Below are positions 24,835 to 37,036 of a stretch of 64,000 nucleotides of DNA, piece by piece. The stretch covers positions 223,201 through 287,200 of the forward strand of contig QKWP01000140.1 in NCBI GenBank assembly GCA_003550325.1, in the 5' to 3' direction. The stretch comes from Gigaspora rosea. Its lineage: Eukaryota; Glomeromycota; Glomeromycetes; Diversisporales; Gigasporaceae. Position 1 is the first letter of the stretch. Each line of letters begins with the position of its first letter. A program made the position numbers and the translations under genes. The notes under the pieces were generated by a model. It was not told where the DNA came from. It made no database searches and worked only from the letters and a program-made list of their open reading frames with translations.

Positions 24835-25170
24835 TAATCTTAAAGATTATAATAAAATTATCAAAATTATATTTTATAATATTCATATAATACCCATAAT
24901 AATCTTATAATTATTTTAAAATAATCTTATAATAATCTTATTTTATAATAATTTTAAAACTAACTTAAAATATCTTAAAATAATTTTATAATAATCTTAA
25001 AATAATCTTAAGATTATTTTATAATCACCTTAAAAAAATCTTAATAAAATCTTAAAAACATCTTAAAATAATCTTAAACAATAATCATATGGTTATTTTA
25101 TAATAATTTATAATAATTAAACTATAATATAATTATAATTTTAGTTATTAAATCTTAAAATAATCTTTTA
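24835..25170. repeat. 'aataatcttaaa' short-unit array
   Basis: About 20 imperfect copies of 'taataatcttaaaataatctt' in both registers. AT-only satellite-like sequence, non-coding. Confidence 0.65.
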
Positions 25171-25424
25171 TTTATAAAAAAAATAATATTAATAACTTTA
25201 ATATTATCTTAAACTATTTTAAACTCAAAAGAAAAGTACTAGTTTCTGTAAAGTAATATAATTCTTGCTCAAAGTACTATAGCAGTAACTAAGTTTTTTT
25301 ATACTGATTATACTCTAATCAATAATTTATTGTTTAAGCTAAATAGACTATAGCAATTTTTTTTTATAGTAATCCAAAATTTATAAAAAGGCTATAATCA
25401 TAACTTTTTACAGTAATAGCAATA

Positions 25425-25602
25425 CAGTCAACTCTTTCTATACCAAACCCTTAAGTCTGGCAAAAAAAAAAAAAGTTTACTATAAAAAATTACTATGTTT
25501 TCTTAGTTTTTTTTATACCAAACTATTAAGAAATTTTAAAATTTTAAGTTTATTATATCTAGAGTTTATTAAAATAAAGTTCGTTATATCCAGAGTTGAC
25601 TA
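25425..25602. mobile_element. pogo/Fot-like MITE, TA target
   Basis: Ends CAGTCAACTCTTTCTATACC and TATATC..GAGTTGACTA, flanked by TA (25423-25424, 25603-25604). 'CAGTCAACTCT..TATA' is a typical terminus of the pogo/Tigger branch of Tc1/mariner. 178 bases, non-coding. Confidence 0.7.
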
Positions 25603-26093
25603 TATTTAAGTAACTGTATTACTAGTATACATACAACCAAGCTACTAGTTAAATAATTAAAGAAAATACCTAAACAATAAACTATTGAACAACAAAAATA
25701 ATTAATATACTGCATAAACCATAATTATTTAATTTTATAACCAAGCATCTTTAATTTTCAAGTATAAGTTTATTACTCTAATAAAATCTTAAACCAATGG
25801 TATTAACTTACAAAAAATATAGTTTTTTCTTTTTATAATTATATTTATATAATCATATTATATAAAAACCTTTTTATAATCACATCTCTATTTGAGCCCA
25901 ATTACTATATATTAAAAAACCTCTAAATAGGCAAAAAATTACTATTATCCCAACTGTGTAATTATAAAGAAGAAAAACTGTACTTACAATATTGCTCCTT
26001 ATCTGTATTTATAATAATTTCAACAACTAAAATAATACTTTGAGTAGACAACTTCAAAACCAGAAAAAAAATCAAAAAACTAATACAAATATA

Positions 26094-26414
26094 CAGTCAG
26101 ATCTCTATAAATGCAACCTCTATAAATGTAATACCTCTCTAAATGCAATTTTTGTTTGTTTGTAGTATTAAATACATATTTTTTTATATTTTGTAAATGC
26201 ATATTCTCTTAAATAACTGTTTATATTACACTACTTTTCTAAACGCATGTAGCAATAAAATTTTAGCATTTGAGATAGGTTATGCAGTTTTTAGTAAAAC
26301 TTGATGATCTAATTTTTAAAGCTGCAATTTAATTGGCTCTTTCTAAATGCAATATCTCTCTAAATGCATATTATAGGCTTGTTCATACATGTTGCATTTA
26401 TGAAGGTTTAACTA
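26094..26414. mobile_element. pogo-like MITE, TA target
   Basis: Left CAGTCAGATCTCTATAAATG, right TGTTGCATTTATGAAGG..AACTA, flanked by TA. It carries repeated 'ctctctaaatgcaat' motifs inside both arms. 321 bases, non-coding. Related to 28529-28703. Confidence 0.75.
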
Positions 26415-27922
26415 TACAATATTTGCAACTTTAACTACAATTCTACAATTTATTACTAAATATTAAATTACATTTAAAATTAATAAATATTAAGATATAC
26501 TAACTACTTAAGACTAGACTACAGCTCTAATATTACTAATTTAAAAACTATTAAACCAAAATTTATTATACTTCAAAAGTATAAAAGTCCTATTATACAA
26601 TAAAATAATTCTAATTTTACTCTATACAACTAGCTTCTAAAAATTTAATTTAGATATTAAATATTTTAAGATAATAATATTATACTAAAAAAAAAACAAA
26701 CTCTTAGCACATAAGCAAACACATAACATGTTATATTAAATTAAAACTATTAAATTAATTTTTATATTTTTATATTTATATTTTGATTGATTAAAATTAA
26801 ACAATGATTGTAGCTAGTTAGATTTTTTTAAAATTGTATTCTTTTTTTAATTATTAGATGATTTTGATTACTAGTTAATTGATTTACTAAATAGTTAGAT
26901 AAATTTTGGTTAATTCCAGTTTAAGATTCTTAATTTAAATTGATAGCCCAAGTTTGTATTTTATAATAATGATTAGAACAAAAAATGCATTATAGAATTT
27001 TCACAACTCCAATATTAAAAAAATATTATAACTTTAAATATTTTTTTCTCATACTTATAATCTAATTCTTGTAAAACTTTTGAATATAAATCATTATTTA
27101 TATAATAAATTTTAGTTTTTCTATAAAGTTTTCAACTTTAATAATATTAATTTCTAATAAATCTTGTGCAAATTTATGATTTAATTTATTAATCAAATTT
27201 TTTAAAGTATTATTATTTCCAAAATAAAGATCAAGAGTATTATCTAACTATAAAATTTTCTTTAGCTTATCTGAACTTGATCAATAGTATGAATTTGAAA
27301 TACTTCATATTTTAGCTGATTATTAGTTTCAATTATTAAAAAATTTATTTTTATATAACTATTTTTTAATATTTTATACATATAAAGAAGATTTGAAAAT
27401 AAATTTGCATTTTTATATGCAATCATTATAGCATTTTTATTTTATTATTTAATAGCCAATTTTACAACTTATCAATATTTATTTTTGAATAGAAGTATTA
27501 AAGTCAAAAATATAATCTAGATTAAACAAATTATATAAATATTTAAGTAGTTAAAATATAATAAAAATTTTAAAAATTTAAATTTAATTAATCTAATGCA
27601 GACTTTTTTTCTTGAATATCTTAGATATTTTTACTGCATAAAATATTATTTCTATACTGTGCTCAATTTAATATCTTATACAATTCATAATAAGAAAAGT
27701 TCTGTATTAATTGTTTGCTAAGTGTTCAAGTGCTTTTGTACTATGCATTTAAAAAAATAAATATTTTGGATAGTAATTTTTATGAACTAAAATAAGCAAG
27801 ACTAATAATTCTATTAAACTACAAAATATATTAAAACTTTGTAATAAAATATAGCTTTATTCATATTATACAATTTTGCTAAATATAAGATAGCATATTA
27901 ATCAATATAATTCTTCTATATA

Positions 27923-28170
27923 TGGAAGAACATTAATAAAAAAGGAACAAATTTTTTCTAAGTAAAAGGGTTTTTTAACTTTAAGTTAAAATAATTTAAT
28001 AACTACTTAACCAAATTTAATTAAAATTTTTTATTTTAATTTTTTATAGTTATAAAATTAAAGCAAAAAAAATTTATTAAATTTAATTTAGTAGTTATTA
28101 AGATATTTTAATTTAAAATTTTAAAAAAAGTTACTAAAATGATTTGTTCTTTTTTTATTAATGTCCCCCA
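27923..28170. mobile_element. Palindromic MITE, 'GGTGTCAATAG' family, diverged copy
   Basis: 248 bases; left TGGAAGAACATTAATAAAAA, right TTTTTATTAATGTCCCCCA, flanked by TA. Same hairpin plan and centre ('ttttatagttataaaattaa') as 21274-21518, but older by divergence. Confidence 0.7.
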
Positions 28171-28528
28171 TATATAGAAAAAATATCTATTATGATTCTA
28201 GTTTTATGAAGAATGTTTCAATTAAAAAATAAATTAAATAATTTGTTTATTTTATTAAATTTAGCTTTAAAATTAATATTAAAATTTAAATAAAGAATTA
28301 ATATAAATTATTAAAAAATTATTTACCAAAAATAAAAAGATATATATTCTTTAAATATATTAATTAATAATTTGCAAGTAAATGAGAACTTAATACTAGG
28401 AGAATTTTTATAATAAAATATACACGTAGTAAAAAATATTATAAAAATTTTTAATTTAAATTACTTGTAATTTTTTATTTATTTAACTAATTTTACTAAT
28501 TTTACTATTATTAGAATTATAAAAACTA

Positions 28529-28703
28529 TAGTTAGACCTCTATAAATACAACCTTTATAAATGCAATACCTCTATAAATACATGGTCTTGTTGTGTTTCT
28601 GCTATATATGCACTTATAGATTTTTATTCTTCTAAATTTAATACTTATCTAAATGCACAATTTTTTGCTGTCTCTACATAGTGCATTTATAGAGAGTTAA
28701 CTG
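28529..28703. mobile_element. pogo-like MITE, TA target
   Basis: Left TAGTTAGACCTCTATAAATA, right GCATTTATAGAGAGTTAACTG, flanked by TA (28527-28528, 28704-28705). 175 bases, non-coding, same family as 26094-26414. Confidence 0.75.
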
Positions 28704-29251
28704 TAGCTCTACAACTTTTATTAGAAGCTTACAAAATATTAGCTTAATAAAAAATTAACTTTACTTAGTCAAAAATACTAATTTTAATATTTTATATGTG
28801 TTACTATAGATTTTATTAATACAAATTTTCATTTATTTGTAAATTATCAATTAACTAATAACCAAATCTTGATAAGCCTTGGCTACTCTAGTTTGTTTAG
28901 ACCACAGATAAGTACTAGATCTACTTTTGTTTATTTAGCTATATGTCTATGTTCTTTTTTTTAACATTAGATTTAAATTATAAAATTTTTTTTAACTATA
29001 AAAAAGTTTTCATTAAATTAATAAAGATAAGAGCAAGATCTTACTATTAAAATTAAAAAAATAAAAAGATAGACAAATAAAGCTGTTTTATTATCATCTA
29101 AACATCTATTATTTTGATATTAAGCCAAAAAAGTTGAACAAAATAATCTATATGCAGCTTTGTCATCTTGTTATCTATATTAATAATATTTTGAATATAA
29201 AGAGCAAAATTTTTTTCTGTACAAGCTGATAAATTTGATCGTAACACATAG

Positions 29252-29355
29252 CATATGGGCAGATTTGATTTACATGATGATAGGGTTGTAATATTGTACA
29301 TCAATAATGTACAATATAACAACCCATTATCATATGAATCAAATCCGCCCATATG
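29252..29355. mobile_element. 104-base near-perfect palindrome
   Basis: 'catatgggcagatttgattt' on the left and its complement at the right, with a centre at 'tgtacatcaataatgtaca'. The two opposite small frames across it mirror each other for this reason. It may be a very short MITE; no clear target duplication beyond a possible TA. Confidence 0.65.
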
Positions 29356-29846
29356 GTATTATTCTCTAGAACTAAAAAATGAGCTCTACTATGAATTGCA
29401 TTTTTACTATTTTTTTAGCATATTTGAATACAAATTATAGGCTTTTTAGAATAAATAAATGCTTAAAAATGTATATTGTAAACCATATTTCTATATACAA
29501 GAAATTCTTGTGTAACATTGCTTTGTATAGGTAATATTTGTGTATTAAATTCAGTAATTTTACTATCTGTGTCTATGCTTAATATATTAATATTTGTTTG
29601 AATTGATATATCTACAATTTTTTTAAAAATTGTAAAAATTTCTTAAGCTATATTATTACTCTTTGTTGGTAACAAAGCAATAACAACTAAAAAAATTTTG
29701 CTAATAAAAATTTATTAAATAAATATTTTTTACAAATTTTAATCTATAATTAATATCACTATAATCAAATTACCTTTAAAACAACATATTTTACATGTAA
29801 TACAAAATTATTTATTATTTTGAATTTTTTTGATTTTTAAATATAT

Positions 29847-30063
29847 GTGGTGGCTTATGCTAAAATTGGCTTATGCTGAAATCTGGGGTCTCGATTTAAA
29901 TTTATAATACCTATAAAATCCACATACACATTTTTATTAATAACCCTAACCCTAACCAAACTATATAAAACAATACCCCTAAAAAAGCCCTCTAAAATTT
30001 TATAATTTCATAATAAAATAACTTAAATTTTCAGAATAAGCCAATTTCAACATAAGCTGCCAC
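29847..30063. mobile_element. MITE with 'GTGGTGGCTTATG' ends, 7-base target duplication
   Basis: Left GTGGTGGCTTATGCTAAAAT, right TTTCAACATAAGCTGCCAC; flanked by 'aatatat' at 29840-29846 and 30064-30070. The element has an internal second copy of 'ttggcttatgctgaaat' and a telomere-like 'aaccctaaccctaacc' loop. 217 bases. Relative: 31174-31348. Confidence 0.75.
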
Positions 30064-31173
30064 AATATATATCATTATATATTAATATATTTGTATATTC
30101 AATGCTTAAAATTAATCAAATTACATCTTAAATCTCATGAATAAGTTATTTAGCTTCAATTTTAGTGCAAAAAAGTGACCAAAACCCTAAAGTTAATCAA
30201 GCAAATTATTAAGTAATATGAATTGCCCCGCTTTAGACATCCCCCAATTTGGTCTTAATATAAAATTTGTTTTTTTAACAATAAAAATAAATAATATTCA
30301 GAAAAAAAGCTTTATTATAGTTAGTATAGCATACATGCATTATTCTTTATTTAATTATATTTAACATATATGCATTACTCTTTATTTAAACAAGGACGAC
30401 CACTATGACAGCGGCTTGTGCACTTCGTGTTTACCTTTCTGCATCTGCACCTTTTATTATCATATAAACCCTTGCAGCTGCCAATAGAACCTGACATCAT
30501 TCCTACACTCTGAAGTCTCGCTGCTTCTCGAATTGATATTTCGTCCGATGGAATTTCATTAAGTTCAGGATAAGTGATAGCTTCTAGTGCTGGAGAAATA
30601 ACATACACTAATTACACCAAATTTACAACCCAGTTTGTATCGATCTTCTCTAGTCTTTTCTAAAATCTTACAAGGTAGGGTTGGACGATCAATGCCAAAT
30701 CGATCAATCTTTGGAATGTTTACTCTTACGAAATCACCAACTTTAAAATCAACAAGCTTTCTTTTTTTTATCATTTGTTGGGTCATTTTGTCAGTATACT
30801 GCTGAAGATTTTGTCGTGCAGCCTCTCGTAGCATTTCATATTGTTCGGAGTTTGAAGGATTATTAGTTATATCTGTAAGAGCTAGATATAAATTTCGATA
30901 TTAATAACTATCATACCTTCAAAAAAAACAAATACAAAAATTTTGAATAACTTACCATAATTACTAGGTGAAGACTTTGAATTGTTACGGATTTTGAGTG
31001 ATAGTTCTGAACAACCAAGATCATTATCAGGCAAAGATACTGAACTACTGGAACTATCAGGCAAAGGCACTAGAGAATGACTATCGGGCAAGGCACTAGA
31101 TAGAAAATTGATATAAATGACAGAATGAATAATTATTGAGTAATAGCATAATCTAACTACTACTATAATTATT

Positions 31174-31348
31174 GTTGCGGCTGATGCTGAAATTTTTGAT
31201 CTATTTTAATATAAAATTTTAAGTGATGTTTTTTTTATTTTTGTCTTATTGAGTTAGATAGGGTTTGGGTATAGATTTCATATATGTGAATTTTTGCAGG
31301 GCTTATAGTTTCAAATCGAGACCCCAAAATTTCAGCATCAGCTGCGAC
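31174..31348. mobile_element. MITE with 'GTTGCGGCTGATG' ends, 7-base target duplication
   Basis: Left GTTGCGGCTGATGCTGAAAT, right TTTCAGCATCAGCTGCGAC; flanked by 'aattatt' at 31167-31173 and 31349-31355. 175 bases, inserted in the tandem array. It shares 'ctgaaat.t.ggggtctcgat' with 29847-30063, so they form one family. Confidence 0.8.
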
Positions 31349-33427
31349 AATTATTAGACAAAAGCACTGGATTAAAATGGGCGAAGGCATTGAACAACTA
31401 CCATGATTATTGGGCGAAGACACTAAATAAAAAAACATATTAGATGGCATATTAAATAATTAAAACATTATTATTGAACAAAAGCACTATATAACTACCA
31501 TAGTTATTGGGCGAAGGCACTAGACAACCAACGTAACTATTGGGCGAAGGCACTAGATAAAAAAAACTAGTTATTAACTGACATACTAAATAATCAAAGC
31601 ATTGCTATTGTGTGAAACAATATAATTACCATAGTTATTGGGTGAAGGCATTGGACAACCACTGGGACTATCGGGTGAAAGCATTGAACAACCACTGGGA
31701 CTATCAGGCAAAGGCATTGGATGACCACCAGAACTATCGGGTGAAGGCATTGGACAACCACCAGGACTATCGGACGACATTAAACAAAAAAGCTGTTATT
31801 AGATAGAATACAAATAATTAACCCATTATTATTGGGCAAAAGCACAATATAACTACAGTACTATGGGAAGGCACTAAACAACCAATGTAACTATTGGGCA
31901 AAGGCACTAGATAAAAAAGAATTTATTAAATAGTATACTAAATAATCAAAGCATTACTATTGTGTGAAGCACATATAATTACTATAGTTATTGAACAAAG
32001 GCATTGGATAACCACCGGGACTATCGGGCGAAGGCACTAAATAAAAAAAGATTAGATGAAATACTAAATAATCAAAGCATTCTATTCATAAAATTACCAT
32101 GGTTATTGGGCGAAGGTGCTAGATTTATGGGCGAAGACATTGAACCACCAGTACTATCGGGCGAAGGCACTAAACAAAAAAAGCTATTAGATGACATACA
32201 AATAATTAAAAACCTATTATTGGGCGAAAGCACAATATAACTACTATGGTTTTCGGGAGAAGGCACTGGACAACTACTATATTTATTGGGTGAATGCACT
32301 AGATAAAAAATTGGTAATATACTAAATAAATAATTAAGGTATTATTTGGTGAAGGTACAATATAACTACCATAGTTATAGTTATTTGGCGGTACTAAATA
32401 GTACTACAGTTATTAGATGAAGGCACTAAATAAAAAAAATCATTACTAGATGGCATGCTAGATAATCAAAGCAAATTGTTGGTGAAAGCACAATATAACT
32501 ACCATAGTTATTGGGCAAAGACATTGGATTTATGGGCGAAGACACTAGACAACCGCTATGGCTAGTGGGTGAATAGTTATTAAGTGAAGATACTTGACAA
32601 CCAATGTGCTATTGGGCAAAGACACTAAATAAAAAAACCCCCTAATTATTAAATGACATACAAATATCAAAGCATTATTGTTGTATAGATGCACAATATA
32701 ACTACTATAGTTATTTGGCATAGATGTCGAATTTATGGGCAAAGGCATTGAATGACTACTGGAACTATTGGGCGAAGGCATTGAGTGACTACTGGAACTA
32801 TTGGGCAAAGGCGAACGACTACTGAGACTATTGGGCAAAGGCACTAGAGAAAAATGCTAGAATTAGATGGCATACTAAATATTCAAAGCATTATTGTTGT
32901 GTAGAAGCACAATATAACTACTGTAGAGATTTGATGAGGATACTAAATTTATGGGCAAAGGCATTGGAAGACCACCGGGACTATTGGGAGAAGATACTAA
33001 ATAAAAAAATTGTTATTAGATGACATACTAAATAATTAAAATATTATTATTGGGTAGAAACACAATATAACTACTATAATTATCAGGCGAAGATATCGAG
33101 CAACTACCAGGCGAAGGCACTAGACGGTTATTGGTTGAAGGCACTAATAAAAAAAAATTATTAGACAAAATAATCAAATATAATTTTTAAAAAAAGCATA
33201 ATATAGCTACCATAATTATCGGGCGAAGATATTGAGCAATTACCAGGCGAAGATACTAGATAAAAATTGGTATATAATATATTGAATAATGCGAAAGAAT
33301 CATAAAGCTACAAAATTATTGGGTGAATACGGAATAACAACCATAATTATCTGGTGAAGATACTAGATAAAAAAAAATTATTATTAAATAGCATACTAAA
33401 TAGTTAGTATTATTACTGAGTGAAAAC

Positions 33428-33640
33428 AGGTATTTCACAGATCAGTATAGTATAGGTGAGCAGATCCGTATAGTATAGACTGAATTTTTAAATCTATACT
33501 ATACTAATCCGGTGTAATATATAATAGGGTTAGTTAGGGTTAGGAATTATAGCTGATCGGTATAGTATAGATCTTAAATTTGGCCTATACTATACAGATT
33601 TGCTTACCTATACCATACTGATCTATAATCTCGATGAAAA
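33428..33640. mobile_element. MITE with 'CAGATCAGTATAGTATAGG' arms
   Basis: Inverted arms: 'agatcagtatagtataggtg' on the left, 'acctataccatactgatct' on the right, with further inverted 'ctatactatac' inside. The loop holds telomere-like 'agggttagttagggttagg'. Inserted in the tandem array of the integrase fossil. The target duplication is obscured by the surrounding repeat. Confidence 0.7.
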
Positions 33641-35324
33641 CAGTATAACTACCATAGTTATTAGACGGTCCTAGATGACTGATATAGTTATTAGACAAAA
33701 ACACTAGGATTTTGGGTGAAAATGCTGATCTTTCAGGCGAAGGTACTGGGAGACCAGTATGATAATTGGATAGTGCTAGTAAACCAATACTATCGGGTGA
33801 TCGTTCTGGATTATCAGGTAAAAACTCTACAAAGTATTAAGTAATGATATATTTAAAAAAAAAATTTAAAATAAGTCTGATATTTGTTTTTGCAGTTTAA
33901 GGTTTATCCTTTCTTTGTTGATACTTTGTATTTGGTCGACCATTATCTTGCTGTCAATATTTTTAACTATTTGGGGCAAAAACAACTCAAAAGAATAAAG
34001 GGATCGAGAGTGTGAGAAAAAAATTATAAAAGTTTGAAATTTTAATACTAGTCATACCATCATCCAAGTCTGTTTCATCAGCATTGAGGATTTCGATTGT
34101 ATCTGGAATTGCCTCTTCGTCAAAAATATTGTTTGCAAAAAGTTCATTGACAAGAGAACATTGCCATGGGGCTTGTCACTATAGACAATTTCGTAGGGGG
34201 ATTTTTTGTATAACCTATACCAAGAATTGTTCATTGCTACAACAACGAACCTTAAACCAAATGACCAATCATCCCGACTGGTTGTTTCTCTCCATTTACC
34301 TAGCTTTTGTTCTAAGATACCGTTGGCCCTTTCAACAAGACCTTGTGATTGGGAATGCCGAGGGCATCCATTAATAATCTTCACAGATGGCCATAGCACA
34401 ATTAATTCTTTGATGGTTTGTCCTACGAATTCTTTGCCGTTATCTGACTATAAAATAGTCGGGGTGATCCAATCATGTGAAAAGTTCAAAAAGGTATGAT
34501 GCGACTTCGATCGGTCTCTTTGATGTTAGGCATACATATTTAAACCCTCTGTCCGGGATATAGGATAGGTTAATCAGATCTATTTGTAAAATAAAAGTAC
34601 AATTTAAAAAAAAAGTTTAATTTCATTTAACCTCAAAAATATAATATCACCTGTAAACGGAACAAAAAATGTTTTGCAATGATTTGTTTTGCAGCCAAAG
34701 GGTGGAACGCTGGCTTTCTTACTGCACATGCCGTACAATTGTTCACAAATTCCTTAACGATTTCTTGCCTAATGAATCCCTATTTTTCTCAGATTGATGT
34801 CCAGGTTTGTTTCTGACCTCCGTGTTAAGCAACCACACTGTGGGTATAATATAGAACCTCATAGAATCTCTTTACTATTAGCACAGGATTATTCGTGGCC
34901 TTCACAAGTACTCTATAGTCTCCTGGCACAATTTCTTCAAGTATAAATTTTTTTTTAGCCCAGGACCTTGTATTTTTGTCGCAAAGAGAGATAGATATCT
35001 TTTGGGTTTAATAAGATAGCCTTAATTTGATTTAAAAGTTCATTGTTTATTAAGGCTTTTTTTTGTTTTGCCTTTGGAAGGTTAGTTATATACTTTTTCA
35101 CGATTTGGTTGAGGGTATCTCTACTAATAAATGTATACTCCATTTATATAGATGATAAAAGGTGCCAAGGCTAAAGTTAAAGGAAATAAAGCGATGGCAA
35201 ACAAAGACAAAGCTGGATCAGAGTAATAAAACAGCGCCAAAGAATAATGCTAATGCTTAATTGAAACAGGAACAAGATCAAAGATATAAAGATAAGAATA
35301 TATAGGATCGAAAGTAGATATTAT

Positions 35325-35560
35325 GGTAAAAAAAAATGCTACGACAAAAATAGCCACATTTAAAAAAAAAAAAGTCACGACAAAAGTAATGCTATTAAAA
35401 AAAAAAGTTGCGACAAAGTAATGCAATTAAAAAAAAAAGTTGTGTTAAAGTAATGCTATTAAAAAAAAAAGTCACAGCAAAGTGATGCATTAAAAAAAAT
35501 GTTGCGACCAAGTGACACAATTAAAAAAAATATCGCGACAAAGTAATATCAAATAGAGCA
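35325..35560. repeat. Tandem repeat, unit about 35 bases
   Basis: Six or seven units of 'aaaaaaaaagttgcgacaaa' plus 'gtaatgctatt', each with an A run. Non-coding minisatellite just upstream of the integrase fossil. Confidence 0.7.
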
Positions 35561-35589
35561 CTTAAAATTCATAAATAAAGTGGCACCGG

Positions 35590-35880
35590 ACAATTGAGCC
35601 AACGCCGAATATAAAAAGAGGAATTAAAAGAAGATTAGTAGGCACGAAGCAATTAAGCTAACGCCAGATGTAAAGCTGAATATAAGAAGAGAAATTAATA
35701 GATACCAAGGTAAGCCAATGGCGAATATAAAAAAGGAATAGTGGCCACCAAGCCAATGTCCAATGTTGAATGTGAATATAAAGCCAACGCCAATGTCGAA
35801 TGCGAAGAGACAGAATTTCAATATTGAATGTGAAAGAGATATAATGCCAACATCAAAGGCGAAGAGATATAAAACTGACA
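35590..35880. repeat. Tandem repeat, 'aagccaatgccgaatataaa' type units
   Basis: About ten imperfect units of 20-35 bases with 'gccaa(c/t)g(c/t)cgaat'. A minus frame (35624-35881) has a repetitive hydrophobic sequence ('FAFDVGI', 'FTFNIGH') because of the repeat; I do not call it a gene. Confidence 0.6.
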
Positions 35881-36039
35881 TTCATAAAAGTAAAAAACCA
35901 AGCTCCAAGAAAAGAAAACAAGATTAGAGCAAAGGTTTTTTTACACTCTTACTCATTATGACATTAATATCATTAATAACTAATTTCAGGTGATGAGCCC
36001 GTTAATAATACCTAAAAATATTCAATAAAGTTAAAGCTT

Positions 36040-36255
36040 GTTAACAGGGTAGAATAAGTTAATATCGTGATATTGGGGCGCAGAAATATTACGATAGTAA
36101 CATACCGGACTCAAGGTAGTTTATCAAATGACAGAACTTTTTTTTGTTAACGGGGTAGAATAGGTAGAATAAGTTAATTTCGTGATATTGGGGTGCAGAA
36201 ATATTACAATACCGGACTCAAGGTAGTTTATCAAAAGACAGAGAACTTTTTTTTG
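36040..36255. repeat. Tandem duplication, unit about 105 bases
   Basis: Two close copies from 'gttaacagggtagaataagt' to 'ggactcaaggtagtttatca' plus a T run. The second copy has a 10-base internal duplication ('gtagaatag'). Non-coding. Confidence 0.75.
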
Positions 36256-36303
36256 TTAACTTTTTTTTTTTTTAGATAATCTTGTGTCATATCAAATCTC
36301 ACG

Positions 36304-36420
36304 CATTTTAGATAACCAATCGACAAGTGACGTGTGTCACCTGAAAATCAGCATCTGAGGTACGTCGGTTTGCATCCGATGCAAGAACTGATCTGAGGCA
36401 CAACACATATACTGGTATTT
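36304..36420 (-). repeat. Dispersed repeat, inverted copy of 10605-10720
   Basis: Shares 'cctgaaaatcagcatctgag' and 'aagaactgatctgaggcac' with the complement of the 10.6-kb copy at about 80%. Confidence 0.65.
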
Positions 36421-37034
36421 CATGATTTTGTCACGCATATATACAATTAGGGTAGCTGTGCGATGTAGTCGCACTAAAATTAGGGAAGTGTATGGTGCCA
36501 TTAGAATAGTATCAGCAAAATCTTGCATTTGATTGGCCATATGAATTCACATGTTAATGGCTGTGCTAGAATAATATACTGCTATTGTACTTTATGAGTA
36601 TACATGAATTTGATATTCATGTTATTTTGAAATAGCACATACGTAATATTATATGATGAAACGAATTTATGTCATTTTGAATTAACATGTGCTATTTCTT
36701 GATTTTACTGATCGTAATACTAACAGCAATGTATAAACTACTAATAATAATTACGTTTATATAATTTATTAATAATGACAATGCACATTTTATCAATGAT
36801 GATAATAATAATTATTAATAATCACATTAATATTTCATTGATCTTTTTCATTGATATTTATAAAGAAATTCTTTATTGTTGCATGCCTCATAATTTTTTA
36901 TTCATTATATTCAAATCATTATCGCCTTAAGTAAACAAAAATTCATAGTGCAAATCTTAGACATCGAACAATGTCTGAGTCCGAATATGTTTGAGTCCGA
37001 AATATTTTATTTGGACATCGTCTAAGTGACAATC
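36421..37034. other. Gene-free stretch
   Basis: No gene seen. The start (36445-36490) resembles the 'tagctgcgcaatacagtca' family at 5226 and 9184. Small inverted words such as 'gtatacatgaatttgatattcatg' occur. Confidence 0.5.
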
Positions 37035-37036
37035 TA

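Larger units (their letters stand above)
23620..29245. other. AT-rich gene-free stretch holding the MITEs listed separately
   Basis: No supported gene. A part around 26990-27600, read on the minus strand, has faint protein-like wording, but stops are dense and I cannot name a family; it may be a decayed transposon or simple bias. Confidence 0.5.
30990..33830 (-). repeat. Tandem array inside the integrase fossil
   Basis: About 15 units, 110-220 bases each, alternate a block related to 'ttgggcgaaggcactagat' with an AT-rich spacer containing 'aataatcaaagcattattat' and 'cacaatataactaccatag'. Read on the minus strand the blocks give short runs of proline, serine and glycine such as 'MPSPDSPGG'. 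The block/spacer rhythm looks like repeated mini-exons and introns, or a satellite grown from one such unit. Confidence 0.7.
30375..35143 (-). mobile_element. Fossil integrase-bearing mobile element (KRBA2-like integrase)
   Basis: This is a decayed element on the minus strand. Parts in order from 35143 downwards: an N-terminal region (about 34800-35143) typical of KRBA2-like integrases; an integrase core (about 34052-34600) recognisable by 'SQGLVERANG' and the preceding 'NGCPRHSQ'; a long tandem-repeat array (about 30990-33830); a C-terminal barrel-like region (30565-30834, 'DFKVGDFVRVNIPKIDR'); and a cysteine-rich tail (30375-30608, 'CTSRCHSGRPCLN'). It is broken in several places, roughly five or more. 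No terminal repeats were found, so whether it belongs to a Ginger-like or LTR-derived lineage is open. Two MITEs have inserted since. It looks moderately old. Confidence 0.7.

Noticed and set aside
29098-29440. Overlapping frames on both strands
   Set aside because: They mirror each other because they cross the palindrome at 29252-29355.
31586-32844. Several Pro/Ser-rich small frames on the minus strand and shadows on the plus strand
   Set aside because: They are units of the tandem array within the integrase fossil, not separate genes.
34084-34499. Plus-strand frames over the integrase core
   Set aside because: They are antisense shadows of the minus-strand integrase region, which has clear motif support.
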